Origin: SIRX01 sp965213905
Lineage (GTDB): Bacteria > Actinomycetota > Rubrobacteria > Rubrobacterales > Rubrobacteraceae
Direction of reading: 5' to 3'
Length of the DNA: 64,000 nucleotides
NCBI GenBank assembly: GCA_965213905.1
Contig: OZ243922.1
Span: 930,001 to 994,000, forward strand
Position numbers and translations under genes: made by a program. Each line of letters opens with the position of its first letter. The stretch's first letter is position 1. The notes under the pieces are model-generated. The model worked only from the letters and a program-made list of their open reading frames with translations, was not told where the DNA came from and searched no databases. Below are positions 8,355 through 17,975 of the stretch, piece after piece.

Positions 8355-9723
8355 GGCCGAAGCCCCGGTAGAGTAGGCCGTTACGGGTGGCGGCGGAGGG
8401 GTCGAGCGCGTTGCGGCCATCCACCAAAAGCCGGGGATGCTCCATAAGGCCGGCGGCACGTTCCAGGTCCAGGTCTCTTATCTCCTGCCACTCCGTTACG
8501 AGAACGGCGGCGTGGGCTCCCTTCAACGCCTCGTATGGGTCGAAGACCACCCGCAGCTCCGGCTGGTGGGCCGCGGCGGCTTTACCGGCCACGGGGTCGT
8601 AACCCGTGACCCGCGCGCCCAGGGAGTTCAGGGTACGGGCTATTTCGAGGCTCGGGGCCTCGCGCAGGTCGTCGGTGTTTGGTTTAAAGGCGAGCCCCAG
8701 CAGCGCAACCCGCTTGCCCTTCAGGGTGTGGAGGTCGTGCTGGAGCTTCGCCACGACCTGTTTTCTCTGGCGTTCGTTTACGGAGACCGCGGCGTCGAGG
8801 ATGGCCGGTTCGTAGTCGTACTCGCGGGCTATGGAACGCAGGGCCGAGACGTCTTTCGGGAAGCAGGAGCCGCCCCAACCGATGCCGGCGTTCAAAAAGC
8901 GCGGCCCGATGCGTGCGTCGAGGCCGATACCCGCCGCGACGCTGGATACGTCGGCGCCGACCAGTTCGCAGAGGTTCGCGACCTCGTTTATAAAGCTTAT
9001 TTTGGTGGCGAGAAAGGCGTTGGCGGCGTATTTGATCATCTCGGCGCTCGCCAGGTCCGTCGTGATGAAGGGAACCGCGGCCCGCGGCCTGGGGTCCAGT
9101 TCCGTGTGGAAGCTCTGCTCTATGATCGGCCCGTACAAGGCGCGCATCTTCTCCAGGGCGTCCCGACCGTCGGAGCCGAGCACGATCCTGTCGGGGAACA
9201 GCGAGTCGTATACGGCGCTCCCCTCCCGCAAAAACTCCGGGTTCGACACGACCCCGAACCGGACGCCGCCATCTCGTGCTTTTTCGGCGCCTTCTTCCAC
9301 CAACATGGAGACGTAATCCCCACTCCCGACGGGCACGGTACTTTTGTTTACCACTATCAGGGGACTGCGGCGCTCTGTCCGGGCCAGCGAACGGCCTACG
9401 CTCCGGGCGACCGCCGCGACGTTGGAGAGGTCGGCGGAGCCGTCTTCGGACTGCGGGGTGTCCACGGCGATAAACACCACGTCCGCCTCGGCCGCGACCT
9501 TCTCCAGTTCGGTGGTAAAGGAGAGCTTCCCCAGCTTCGTACCGCGCGCGACCAGCTCTTCCAGGTTCGGTTCGTAGATGGGCATTTGGTTCCGGGTAAG
9601 GTTCGCGATGCGCTCTTCGTCTTTGTCCACGCAGGTTACCCGGTGTCCGACGTGCGCCAGGCAGGCGCCGGTTACCAGGCCGACGTAGCCGGCCCCTATT
9701 ACCCCTACTTCGAACTCCTGCAA
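8344..9723 (-). CDS. ugd: UDP-glucose 6-dehydrogenase
   Basis: This is a 459-residue UDP-glucose/GDP-mannose dehydrogenase family enzyme that oxidises UDP-glucose to UDP-glucuronate with two NAD. The Rossmann motif GVIGAGYVGLVTG is at residues 7-19, the central helix region follows ISFINEVANLCE, and the catalytic Cys is in GIGWGGSCFPKDVSAL. The C-terminal UDP-binding domain begins at KGKRVALLGLAFKP. The TTG start has GGAGATGG about 6 nt upstream. The gene overlaps the decarboxylase-like gene by 11 nt, making a UDP-glucuronate to UDP-pentose pair that supplies the glycan locus. Confidence 0.93.
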   Translation of the reverse strand: MQEFEVGVIGAGYVGLVTGACLAHVGHRVTCVDKDEERIANLTRNQMPIYEPNLEELVARGTKLGKLSFTTELEKVAAEADVVFIAVDTPQSEDGSADLSNVAAVARSVGRSLARTERRSPLIVVNKSTVPVGSGDYVSMLVEEGAEKARDGGVRFGVVSNPEFLREGSAVYDSLFPDRIVLGSDGRDALEKMRALYGPIIEQSFHTELDPRPRAAVPFITTDLASAEMIKYAANAFLATKISFINEVANLCELVGADVSSVAAGIGLDARIGPRFLNAGIGWGGSCFPKDVSALRSIAREYDYEPAILDAAVSVNERQRKQVVAKLQHDLHTLKGKRVALLGLAFKPNTDDLREAPSLEIARTLNSLGARVTGYDPVAGKAAAAHQPELRVVFDPYEALKGAHAAVLVTEWQEIRDLDLERAAGLMEHPRLLVDGRNALDPSAATRNGLLYRGFGRGA

Positions 9724-9795
9724 AATCCATCTCCAAAAAGCGTCGTCAACTGCAAGATGGGCAAGTCTAACCCAAAGCTTACAAGAAGGAGAGGT

Positions 9796-11178
9796 TTAGT
9801 ACGCCCCCTCACGGCGCAGGACCGCGCCGATGGTTTTAAGGATTATCTTGACGTCGAAAGAAAGCGACCAGTTCTCTATGTAGTAGAGATCCAGCCGAAC
9901 CATGTCGTCGAAGGAAAGGTTACTGCGGCCACTGATCTGCCAGTAACCGCTCATCCCCGGGAGGGCCGCGAGCCGCCGCTTGTGCGACTCGCTCATCCGC
10001 TCGAAATCCCGCAGCGGCAAGGGACGCGGCCCCACGAGGCTCATCTCACCTTTCAAAACGTTTATGAGCTGGGGCAGCTCGTCCAAACTCCACTTGCGGA
10101 TAAAGTGCCCGACCTTCGTTATGCGCGGGTCTTCTTTTATCTTGAAAACGGCGCCGTCGGCCTCGTTCCGGGCCTCCAACTCCGCCTGCCGCCGCTCGGC
10201 GTCTTCGTACATGGAGCGAAACATGTAGCAGATAAAAACCTTTTCATCCGCCCCGGCCCGCTTCTGCCGGAACAGGACCGGCCCCGGCGAGTCGCGTTTT
10301 ATCGCCAGCGCCACGAACAGCAGCAGTGGCGACAGGAGGATCAAACCAGCCAGGGACCCGGTGACGTCCAGGGCACGCTTGAGGGTGCGCTGGGTGTTAT
10401 CTAGTTGCGGATACCCGACCTCCAGAAGCGGCGGCCCCCCGCTGCGGGATAGTACGGGCCGGCTCCGCATGAGGGTTATGGCACCCGGGACGACCCGCAT
10501 CTTCAGGCCGCGCAGGCGCACGGAGCGCAGCAAATCCAGCAGTTGCTCGTCCGGCAGCCGTTCCGCCCCGGCCAGGATAACGCTGCGGGCCGCGGTGCCG
10601 TCGAGCTTCTCCCGGAGGGCGGCGAAGTCTACGTGTCCGTCCCCGGTATCGAGTTCGCCCACGAGGGAGTACGCGCCGGGCGAGCGTTCCAACGTCTCGC
10701 GCACGCGGCTTAATTCTTCTGTACTGCCCATAAGGATCGCGGGCGTTTTTCCCAAACCTCGGCGGTAGATCTTCTCTATACCCTGTTCGTAGAGCAGCCT
10801 CGAAATACTTACCAGCAACAGGGCGAAGAACGCGGTGAGCAGCACTTCCCCGAGGCCCAACGCGCTTTCCGGGTAGACTACGGAACCCAACACGACGACC
10901 CCCGACCACGAGAGTACGGCGCCCAGCAAACCCCCGGGGTCCCGACGGGTCCGCGCCCGGTCGTAGAGATCGTGGGCCGCGAAGATCACGATCCACCCAC
11001 CCACCAAAAGCGGCACCAGCGCCAAAACTTCGCCGACCCGGTCCCCCCCACCAACCAGGTACTCCGCCAGAAAGAGCCCCGCGAGCAGCGAGGTCGCGTC
11101 TACCAAAATCAGAACGACGACGCTTAGAGGGCGTCTTATGGTTGGCAGGTTGAGGAGTTTTTTTAGTATGTTCCTCAT
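9796..11178 (-). CDS. Initiating polyprenyl glycosylphosphotransferase (sugar transferase)
   Basis: This is a 460-residue membrane enzyme of the WbaP/CpsE type that transfers a sugar-1-phosphate to undecaprenyl phosphate and starts repeat-unit assembly. There are four N-terminal helices (residues 15-120), a soluble domain, then the catalytic domain with RALDVTGSLAGL followed by a re-entrant hydrophobic segment. Next come FRQKRAG, the KIKEDPRITKVGHFIRK block, LDELPQLINVL and SLVGPRPLPL. All hallmark motifs are intact. The start is ATG 11178. It sits centrally in the locus, consistent with a Wzx/Wzy-dependent pathway. Confidence 0.92.
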   Translation of the reverse strand: MRNILKKLLNLPTIRRPLSVVVLILVDATSLLAGLFLAEYLVGGGDRVGEVLALVPLLVGGWIVIFAAHDLYDRARTRRDPGGLLGAVLSWSGVVVLGSVVYPESALGLGEVLLTAFFALLLVSISRLLYEQGIEKIYRRGLGKTPAILMGSTEELSRVRETLERSPGAYSLVGELDTGDGHVDFAALREKLDGTAARSVILAGAERLPDEQLLDLLRSVRLRGLKMRVVPGAITLMRSRPVLSRSGGPPLLEVGYPQLDNTQRTLKRALDVTGSLAGLILLSPLLLFVALAIKRDSPGPVLFRQKRAGADEKVFICYMFRSMYEDAERRQAELEARNEADGAVFKIKEDPRITKVGHFIRKWSLDELPQLINVLKGEMSLVGPRPLPLRDFERMSESHKRRLAALPGMSGYWQISGRSNLSFDDMVRLDLYYIENWSLSFDVKIILKTIGAVLRREGAY

Positions 11179-11257
11179 AGTTCGTCCAGATCTTACACCT
11201 TGCAGTATAAACGTTGGGTGAACCCTGAACCTGTTTGCCGATGTTGCCGCGGAGTCT

Positions 11258-12022
11258 CTAGGACGTGCGGCGCAAACGCTGCAGCAGCACGCGCCAGAGA
11301 AATAGCGGGTTGCCGACCAGATACCTTCTCCAAAGTCGTCCGGGCTCTATGAGAAAGCGGGCGAGCCACTCGAAGCCGTTGTCGGTCAAAATGCGCGGTC
11401 CCCGGCGCACCTCGCCCGAGACGTAGTCGAAAACGGCCCCGCCGGTAAGGGCGATCCTCGCGTCCAGGCTCACCCAGTTTCGCATGAGCCAGCGCTCCTG
11501 GAGCGGCATCCCGAAGCCTACGATCAGGATGTCCGGCTTTGCGGAGTTTATCTCCCGCAACACAACCTCGTTCTGCGGGCTGCCGGAAGTTTGGTCGAAG
11601 TATCCGTGGTGGATGCCGGAGATTTTTAGTCCCGGGTAACGCCCCGTGAGCTTGGCCGCGGCTTTCTCCGCGACACCCGGACGGGCTCCCAAGAAGTAGA
11701 GTGAAAAGCCTTCCGACGCGGCGAACGCGGCGAGCCGCCGGATCCAATCGGCGTAGGTAATTCTACCCGGTATGTATCCACCCAGGATGCGGGCCGCCAA
11801 AACTACCCCGGCCCCGTCGCAGAATACTACCCTCGCCTCGTTCAGGAAACTTTTTAGCTCAGCGTCGTCGTAAGCCAGGTTTAGACAGTGGGCGTTGGCG
11901 TTGAGCACCAGGCCACGTTCGCCCCCGCGGATGCAGCCGCCAATCTCCGCGTGGAGTTCCTCTACCGTGAGAGGGTCCACCCCGACCCCGAGAACGTTTA
12001 CCGGCTCTCTAGAACTTGGCAA
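11258..12022 (-). CDS. WecG/TagA/CpsF family glycosyltransferase
   Basis: This is a 254-residue glycosyltransferase of the WecG/TagA family (GT26), which adds N-acetylmannosamine(uronate) or related sugars to a lipid-linked acceptor. Conserved elements are VLNANAHCLNLA, DGAGVVLAARILG, ADWIRRL, LYFLGARPGVAEKAA and GFGMPLQERWL, ending in the family's basic membrane-associating tail. The frame is open far upstream inside the next gene. The TTG at 12022 has a GAGGAG 5-6 nt before it and gives the normal family length, so the true overlap with the upstream glycosyltransferase is 25 nt. Confidence 0.88.
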   Translation of the reverse strand: MPSSREPVNVLGVGVDPLTVEELHAEIGGCIRGGERGLVLNANAHCLNLAYDDAELKSFLNEARVVFCDGAGVVLAARILGGYIPGRITYADWIRRLAAFAASEGFSLYFLGARPGVAEKAAAKLTGRYPGLKISGIHHGYFDQTSGSPQNEVVLREINSAKPDILIVGFGMPLQERWLMRNWVSLDARIALTGGAVFDYVSGEVRRGPRILTDNGFEWLARFLIEPGRLWRRYLVGNPLFLWRVLLQRLRRTS

Positions 12023-13143
12023 ATCTTCTCCTCGACCTCGGCAAAGCGCGCATCCCAGGAGTTTTCCCGGGCGACCTCCATTCTGGACCGGGTTTTCTCT
12101 CCGCTCTCGGTTTTGTTCATGTCGAGCAGTATCTCGACGAACTCGTGCGGGCTGCGGGCCAGGTATACGTGCTTTCCGAGGGCTTCTAAAGCCGGCAGCG
12201 GGCTCGCTACGACGGGCTTTCCCGTGGCGAGACATTCGTAGGTTTTCGCCGGGGAGATGCCGCGGGTGAGCTTGTTTTGCCGGTAAGGCAGCAAAAAAGC
12301 GTCCACACCCTCCAACGCGGCAGGAAGGTCCTCGTGCCGGACTTCACCCCAATAGTCCACACCGGATACTTTTAGAAGTTCCTTCTCCGCACGCCCCACC
12401 GCCCCGACTATCCTTACCGCAAACCCCGCCCTCGCGACAGCCTTTAGAGAGTCGAGAGAGATCCTCTTCCTTCCCAAATGTCCGAAGTAGCAGGCCGTCT
12501 TCACCACCCCCTGGTTCGTACCTCCCTGCAAAGTCGCGAACTGGCCGTAATCCACGCCGGGACCACTCAGAAAAGCGTCGGGACGCTGGGGGCGAATCTT
12601 CTCTAAAAGGGACGGGGCCGTGCAGGATACGAGGTCCGCCCGGCCCAAAAGCTCGCGCTCGGTTTCCCCGATGTCCCCGGGAACGCGCGGAAACCCTTCG
12701 TAGTCCTCCGAGCAATCGTAGTAAAGCAGGCGCGGACTCAAGCTCAGGGTGAGGTCTAGCGTAGTCCGGGTCGGCGGATATGCCACGATGACCGGTTCCT
12801 CACCGGCTATCTTGCGGAGGTCTCGCGCCACCCGCGGCACGAAAAATTTCTGGTTGGAGGCCCGGAAAGGTTTCCAAGTCGGTGGGGCGGTCAACGGCGA
12901 GTACACGGTCAGGTTCGGTGTTTCGGGTGCTTTCTCACCGCCGCCACCGGAGCGCCGGAGCCTGTGCCGGATCTTGCGGAGCGTCGAGCGGTCGGGGCGG
13001 GGGGTCGAGAGGCCCGTGGTCTCGACGAAGGTTGTGGGATAGCCTGCGCGGGCAAACCTGGTAGCCAGTATCTGGTGCCGCTGCCAGAGGAAATCCCACC
13101 GGATGCCGGAGAGCATTATTACCGGCGGCTTAATATTCTCCAT
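11998..13143 (-). CDS. Glycosyltransferase (GT-B, group 1-like)
   Basis: This is a 381-residue cytoplasmic glycosyltransferase. The N-terminal half opens with VIMLSGIRWDFLWQRHQILA, a pattern seen in EPS glycosyltransferases that follow a polysaccharide Glyco_trans_4-like domain. The C-terminal donor-binding half has YFGHLGRKR, VRIVGAVGRAE, YWGEVRHEDLPA and the E-x7-E-like GISPAKTYECLATGKPVV. The ATG at 13143 overlaps the upstream sulfotransferase end by 14 nt and is preferred over a longer open frame. Donor and acceptor are unknown. It is part of the continuous glycan operon. Confidence 0.85.
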   Translation of the reverse strand: MENIKPPVIMLSGIRWDFLWQRHQILATRFARAGYPTTFVETTGLSTPRPDRSTLRKIRHRLRRSGGGGEKAPETPNLTVYSPLTAPPTWKPFRASNQKFFVPRVARDLRKIAGEEPVIVAYPPTRTTLDLTLSLSPRLLYYDCSEDYEGFPRVPGDIGETERELLGRADLVSCTAPSLLEKIRPQRPDAFLSGPGVDYGQFATLQGGTNQGVVKTACYFGHLGRKRISLDSLKAVARAGFAVRIVGAVGRAEKELLKVSGVDYWGEVRHEDLPAALEGVDAFLLPYRQNKLTRGISPAKTYECLATGKPVVASPLPALEALGKHVYLARSPHEFVEILLDMNKTESGEKTRSRMEVARENSWDARFAEVEEKICQVLESR

Positions 13144-14107
13144 CGCCTGGCACACCCTTCCCGGTACGTTCGCCGAGCAACGCGTAGGCCGCTTCACGGT
13201 TTGGCACTGGATCTTCTCCGTAGACGCGGTCCAGTCCAAAGAGTGCCAGTATCTCGACGGCTTTCTGGACGAGGCCGGGGTCCATCGAACGCTTCCAGTT
13301 ATCCACCGGGCGCTCCCCGAGGGTTGTGGGGTCCTGCCGACGGCTCAAACGGGAAGGACGGCGGACGCTGTTGAAGACGCTTCTGTCGAAGCCTTTATCG
13401 AGGAAAGAAAACAGCCGGCGGACTTCGTACTCGGGATTTGTGCATAGGTCTTCGTAGAATACGAGGAGTAAATCTTCTTTGTTGAGCTGCTTTAGTGGGA
13501 CGTAGTTTTCGATGCACCAGAGAAAGATACTGCGCTCGAAAGCTCCCTCCGCGTTTCGGATCTCGGTCTCGAAGGGCGCGAGGAAGTCTTCTATCAAGTT
13601 CGTTTGTTTCAGGGTGTCATCCAGGACATCTTTCCAACCCAGCGCCAGCCGGGAGTTGGTAACGGCGCACGGGTGCCGGAGCAGAAAAACCAGGGGCGTC
13701 TCGGGGAAGTTCGGGCGGATCCAACCCAGCAACAAGTTCGTCCTTATGTCCTTGATCAAACGCCGTCGTACAAAGAGTTTTCTATTGAAACGGTCCGTCC
13801 AAAGACTTCGTACACGGCCGGAAAGTATAGCCCGCGCCGGTCCTAGAAACTCTTCTCTTTGATCTTCCGGCCTCAAGTATTGCTTGCGGCGGAAGTTCTT
13901 GCAAACGGCGACTTTATCCGGGTAGAAAGGCTCGAATACATAGCGGTACTCGTTGTCGTGGTTGATGACCTCCGAGAGCCAGGTGGTGCCGCTGCGTCCG
14001 CTCCCGGCCAGGAATACAGAGTTGCCGGGGTCGGAGCCCAGGTCCAGATGGAGGCTTCCCGCGAGCCGCTCCCCCGCGCGATGCAGTTTGGCGAAGCCTT
14101 TTTTCAA
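13130..14107 (-). CDS. Sulfotransferase family protein
   Basis: This is a 325-residue sulfotransferase with the phosphosulfate loop FLAGSGRSGTTWLSEVI at residues 32-48. FLLRHPCAVTNSRLALGW contains the Arg/Ser pair that contacts the 3'-phosphate, and a DNWKRSMDP segment near the C-terminus is typical of carbohydrate sulfotransferases. Its TTG start overlaps the upstream flippase stop as TTGA, indicating translational coupling. It is not a close copy of the sulfotransferase at 2.6 kb, so the two may sulfate different positions or sugars. Confidence 0.85.
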   Translation of the reverse strand: MKKGFAKLHRAGERLAGSLHLDLGSDPGNSVFLAGSGRSGTTWLSEVINHDNEYRYVFEPFYPDKVAVCKNFRRKQYLRPEDQREEFLGPARAILSGRVRSLWTDRFNRKLFVRRRLIKDIRTNLLLGWIRPNFPETPLVFLLRHPCAVTNSRLALGWKDVLDDTLKQTNLIEDFLAPFETEIRNAEGAFERSIFLWCIENYVPLKQLNKEDLLLVFYEDLCTNPEYEVRRLFSFLDKGFDRSVFNSVRRPSRLSRRQDPTTLGERPVDNWKRSMDPGLVQKAVEILALFGLDRVYGEDPVPNREAAYALLGERTGKGVPGDGEY

Positions 14108-15657
14108 GCCTCGGTTCCCGGCCGCAAGTTGCGCCGAACCGCCATCCAGAAAGAGGAGAGAAACTTTCGGTCGCTGGGACTAAGGCCGAGCGTCGCGAGC
14201 GTCGCCGCGAAAACCCCGACGAAGAGCGGCGTGAAAAGTATCAGCGCGGGGAGCCCTCCGTAGTCCGGTAGGACGAACCGCGCTAGATAAAATGCCGTGC
14301 AGGCTACGAACCCGGCTACCAACGGCTTTACGTAGCGCCACTCGTAGGGCCAAAACCCGAGAAACCGGTTGACGAAAAACAGGCTCAACGAATTGGAGAC
14401 GACCAGGGCCGCCGCAGTCGCCACCGCCGCCCCGAAGATGCCGAAAGCCGGAACCAGCAAGAGGTTCAAGAAGATCGCGGCGAGGGCGGAGCTTACGGTG
14501 GCGGCCATGACCATCCGTTGCCGGCCGGTCATCGCCAGGATGCGGGCCGTCGGGCCGACCGAAGAGTTAAAGAGCTGGGCCGCCGCGATAATTACTATCA
14601 CCGGCCAACCGGGGACAAAGTCTTCGCCGAAAAAAGCCATGATGTCCCGGGCGAGAAGCGCCGTTATCAAAAAGAAGACTAAAGCTCCGGTAAAGGTCCA
14701 GCGAGAGACATCTTTGTATAGGTATCCCAGGTCATCCATCAGGCTTTGTTGGTGGAGACTGGAGATCATGGGAGAGAAGATCCCGGCGAAGGAGATCAGG
14801 ACCAGCGCGGAGAGCGTGGCCGTGCGGGCGGCTACGTCGTAAATTCCTACTTCGCCGGCGCTTACGAAGACCCCGAGCACTATCAGGGCGGTCCACAGGT
14901 TTATGTACTGGGTAAAGTTGGCGATTATCATGGGGCCCGAAACCGAGAACAGCGCGCGGCTCTCGTATACGGGGTCTATCGTCCGGTCCAACAGGCTCGG
15001 GAAAACTTTGATCAGGTAGTACAGTGCCATGGCGGAGCCGAAGACCATGGATATTATGTAAGCCACCACCGCGCCCAGGATCTCCACCCCCAGAAAGTAA
15101 AAGACGAATACGAAGATCAAGTTCACCAGAGGCCGCAAAACCTCCCGCACGAGCGTGGCGTACCGGACGGTCTGAAAACCCTGGGTCGCCCAAAGCGTTA
15201 TGCTCATCAACGTGAAGAACGGCAGCGCCACCGAGAACATCCGGAACATGGTCTCCAGGAAAGGCTTGTCGAAAACCCGGTCCGCCAGCACGCCCGCCCC
15301 GAAAAAGACCCCGGCGGAAAGTATAACGCTAAACCCAAAGGTTACACAGAGGGCTTGTATGATAACCCCCCGCACCCGGGCGGCATCCCTCTCGGTACGG
15401 TAGCGGGCCACGTAGCGCACGACGCCGTTGTCCATCCCGAACTGCGAGAGGATATTCGCCACCTGTAAAACCACTATACCCAGCGCGTAGAACCCGAGTT
15501 GGGCCTTGCCGTGCAGTATGGCTATGGCGGCGGCGGTAGCGTAACCGATGAGACGGCCTATCCCCTGGCCGGTGGAGCTCATACCGACGCCACGGGCGAT
15601 GCGGTCTACATAGCCGTCGTAGCCCTCTTGCTCGTGGGGGTCCCGCCGGGCGCTCAC
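14104..15657 (-). CDS. Polysaccharide flippase (Wzx-like), paralogue of the one at 3.5 kb
   Basis: This is a 517-residue protein with about 12-14 membrane helices. The opening GVGMSSTGQGIGRLIGY and the first extracellular motifs (LGFYALGIVVLQ, FGMDNGVVRYVARYR, ATQGFQTVRYA) align directly with the other flippase, showing descent from a common gene. It lies next to the polymerase-like gene, so it is the likely partner of Wzy here. Gene order flippase then sulfotransferase is repeated at both sites. The start is GTG at 15657. Confidence 0.88.
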   Translation of the reverse strand: MSARRDPHEQEGYDGYVDRIARGVGMSSTGQGIGRLIGYATAAAIAILHGKAQLGFYALGIVVLQVANILSQFGMDNGVVRYVARYRTERDAARVRGVIIQALCVTFGFSVILSAGVFFGAGVLADRVFDKPFLETMFRMFSVALPFFTLMSITLWATQGFQTVRYATLVREVLRPLVNLIFVFVFYFLGVEILGAVVAYIISMVFGSAMALYYLIKVFPSLLDRTIDPVYESRALFSVSGPMIIANFTQYINLWTALIVLGVFVSAGEVGIYDVAARTATLSALVLISFAGIFSPMISSLHQQSLMDDLGYLYKDVSRWTFTGALVFFLITALLARDIMAFFGEDFVPGWPVIVIIAAAQLFNSSVGPTARILAMTGRQRMVMAATVSSALAAIFLNLLLVPAFGIFGAAVATAAALVVSNSLSLFFVNRFLGFWPYEWRYVKPLVAGFVACTAFYLARFVLPDYGGLPALILFTPLFVGVFAATLATLGLSPSDRKFLSSFWMAVRRNLRPGTEA

Positions 15658-15728
15658 GAACGGGACTCTGGGGTGTGATGGGGGAGGGCGTTCATGAAGA
15701 ACGATAATAGTCTTTCAGGGGCGATGCT

Positions 15729-17357
15729 TCAAATAGCGCGGTTTGTGTCGGGGGGATCCGTTTTATCCGACCACGGTCCGTTTGTCGGCGGGTCGTCGTC
15801 TTCCAGGTTCCATTCTTTTGTGGCGGCTAGCCTGGTGGCTACGGCGGCCAGGATAAAAAAGATCAGGGTAGACGGCATGATGTACCAGTGCCACTCCAGC
15901 GCAGAGGAGGACAGGTAGACCGCCAGTGCGGCCGCCAGTCCGGATAGGACGATGCGCCGGTTTCCAAGGGCCGGAGAGCGCCACGCCGCCCACGCCGCGT
16001 AGCCCATCAACAACGCCGCAAAGCCGGTGAGCGCCAGGAACGCGAGTACACCCGTCTCGGTTCCCTGCTCCAGATAGACGTTGTGAACCTGGTTTACCCC
16101 CCCGAAGCCCGGACGGTTCTGCTCCCAGGTGTACTGGAAAGTTCCGGCCCCGGTACCCAAAAACGGATGTTCCTTCCACTCTTGCCAAGCGACTTGCCAG
16201 TATTGGGAGCGGGAGTTCGAGCTCAAAGAGGTTAGACGTTCGTTCGCGTTTTCGCCACGTTCCAGCCTGTCGGTAACGGAGTCAGAGAAATCTCCTGCTA
16301 GTAGTTGATCCCCCGTCAGGTATGCGCCGGCCCCCCCGAGCACCAGAATGAGAACCAGCACCGCGGCGCCGACCATCCGGCGTACTTCCGGCAGCAATTC
16401 GTAGCGGGCCGCCAACAGGGCGTAAACAACCTGGAGAAAGAACGCGACGGCGGCCGCCAGCAAGAGATCCGTCCGCAGGGACGCCCCGGCCATCAGCAAC
16501 TGGCTCTCGGGGGCACCCTCCCGGAAAAGGACCTCCAGGTTCTGCACCCTCACCACGAGCCACGACGAGGGGATGAGGATCAAGGCCAGGTTGGCGAACG
16601 TTTGCAGGCGGTTGCCGCCCAGAACGAACACCACGGCGATCCCGAGGCCTGCCGAGAGGATCCCGCCTCGCGAAAGGGTCAGGTATAGCGCGAGCACGAA
16701 TAACAAGACGAAAGCGGCGTACACGCCCCTACCGAGAGGACTTTTCATCTCGCCCATGCGGGCGAGCCCGAGAACTATGCCCAAACCGACGATCATGGCC
16801 GTTGTATTAGCGTACTCCAGCGTGGAGCCTATTCTGGCCGGGTCCGGCGTGGTGGCCGGAAAGCCCACGGGGTTTATCTTCTGCATGACCCCGTAACCCG
16901 CGACGGCCACGGCTATGAGCACGGCGGAATCTATTAGCGGCGACACCTGACGCCCGGAGGACAGGGCGGCCAGCACGAGCGCGAAGGTGGCGAGGTAGGT
17001 GCTGGAGCGGAGTAACTCCCGTATAGTCTCCGCCTCGCCCACGGTCCATATCATGGACAGGCCTTTTACGCCGACCAGCACCGCCAGCAAGAGTACCAGC
17101 AACCAGCCTATGGCCGGTACGTCCGCGTAGTAGCCGCGCACGGCCAGCGTGACCAGCGACAGGGCTAGTACTCCCGCCGCGACCGGCAGCCAAAGCTCGT
17201 CGGGGTACAGGCCGCTATTTAGCATTCCGTAGGCGGTCACGGCCACCAGCGCGACGAGCACCAGGGCCTTGAAGATCACCAGCCTCCGGCCCGTACGGCG
17301 GGCCTTCGTGCGGCCCCAGCCCTCATCTACCTCCGGTTGACGCACGTAATCAGTCAA
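15729..17357 (-). CDS. O-antigen ligase/polymerase-like membrane protein (Wzy/WaaL family)
   Basis: This is a 542-residue protein with about 12 hydrophobic helices and one long soluble loop (about residues 345-420). The loop carries the family signature: an Arg/Asn-rich stretch followed by QYWQVAWQEWKEHPFLGTGAGTF and then QVHNVYLEQGTETG. The LFVLALYLTLSRGGILSAGLG segment is the other Wzy_C landmark. It would polymerise or ligate repeat units outside the membrane. The TTG start at 17357 fits the locus style. It is 42 nt downstream of the CpsD-like gene. Confidence 0.88.
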   Translation of the reverse strand: MTDYVRQPEVDEGWGRTKARRTGRRLVIFKALVLVALVAVTAYGMLNSGLYPDELWLPVAAGVLALSLVTLAVRGYYADVPAIGWLLVLLLAVLVGVKGLSMIWTVGEAETIRELLRSSTYLATFALVLAALSSGRQVSPLIDSAVLIAVAVAGYGVMQKINPVGFPATTPDPARIGSTLEYANTTAMIVGLGIVLGLARMGEMKSPLGRGVYAAFVLLFVLALYLTLSRGGILSAGLGIAVVFVLGGNRLQTFANLALILIPSSWLVVRVQNLEVLFREGAPESQLLMAGASLRTDLLLAAAVAFFLQVVYALLAARYELLPEVRRMVGAAVLVLILVLGGAGAYLTGDQLLAGDFSDSVTDRLERGENANERLTSLSSNSRSQYWQVAWQEWKEHPFLGTGAGTFQYTWEQNRPGFGGVNQVHNVYLEQGTETGVLAFLALTGFAALLMGYAAWAAWRSPALGNRRIVLSGLAAALAVYLSSSALEWHWYIMPSTLIFFILAAVATRLAATKEWNLEDDDPPTNGPWSDKTDPPDTNRAI

Positions 17358-17399
17358 GTCGGCTTTCCACCACTAATCCCCGGCATTTGTCCGCGGGTC

Positions 17400-17975
17400 T
17401 CAAGAACATCCGTTGAGCACCACGCCCAGCAAGTTTACCCCCGATTCCAGCAAGTCGTCCGTTACCGCCCGGGCCAAGCTCTTCGGCGTGCGGGAGGCGT
17501 GAACCACCAGCAAAACACCGTCGAAGCCCCCGGAGAAGGTCGGAAATTCCAACATCCTGCCGGCCACCGGTGCATCTAACAGTACCATCCTGCGGCTATC
17601 CTCCAACCCGCGTACGGCCTCCACCATCCTGCGCGACCTGAGCCGCTTGTCCGGGTCCGGTGGCACCGGCCCCGTGGGCACCACCAGGAGGTCCGGGACG
17701 GGCGAGAACCCCACGCCTTCGAGGGGTTTGTCGCCTTCGAGGCTGCTGGTGAGCCCCAGGAAGTTCGGCTCTCCGAGTACGCGGTGCAGGTTGGGGCGGT
17801 TCAGGTTGCAGTCCACGACCGCCGCCGGGTGCCCGAGGCCGGCCAATGCCGCACCGAGGCCCAGGCACACGCTGGAGCATCCGGTTCCCGGTTCCGGCCC
17901 CGTAATCACCACGCTTTGCAGGCTTTCTCCGAGGGAGAGCAGCCTGCCGGCCAGATCTTCGAAGTTGGGCCTCAT
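17400..17975 (-). CDS. Degenerate CpsD/BY-kinase-like P-loop protein
   Basis: This is a 191-residue protein with the fold pattern of the MinD/BY-kinase ATPase domain: a strand-loop VVITGPEPGTGCSSVCLG, a second motif AVVDCNLNRPNLH and a Walker-B-like RRMVLLDAP. In active members the loop reads PGEGKSTT; here the catalytic Lys is replaced by Cys, and the protein ends at VVLNGCS with no Tyr-rich tail. It probably cannot act as a tyrosine kinase but may still bind the Wzz-like partner encoded just upstream. The frame is open for about 20 codons before the ATG (phrase ARKFLASYS), with no standard start codon or Shine-Dalgarno, so the true N-terminus is uncertain. Confidence 0.75.
   Translation of the reverse strand: MRPNFEDLAGRLLSLGESLQSVVITGPEPGTGCSSVCLGLGAALAGLGHPAAVVDCNLNRPNLHRVLGEPNFLGLTSSLEGDKPLEGVGFSPVPDLLVVPTGPVPPDPDKRLRSRRMVEAVRGLEDSRRMVLLDAPVAGRMLEFPTFSGGFDGVLLVVHASRTPKSLARAVTDDLLESGVNLLGVVLNGCS

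Noticed and set aside
8437..10404. A 655-codon open frame on the plus strand opposite the UDP-glucose dehydrogenase and sugar transferase genes
   Set aside because: It is the antisense shadow of two genes with intact catalytic motifs; GC-rich third positions remove stops on the opposite strand.
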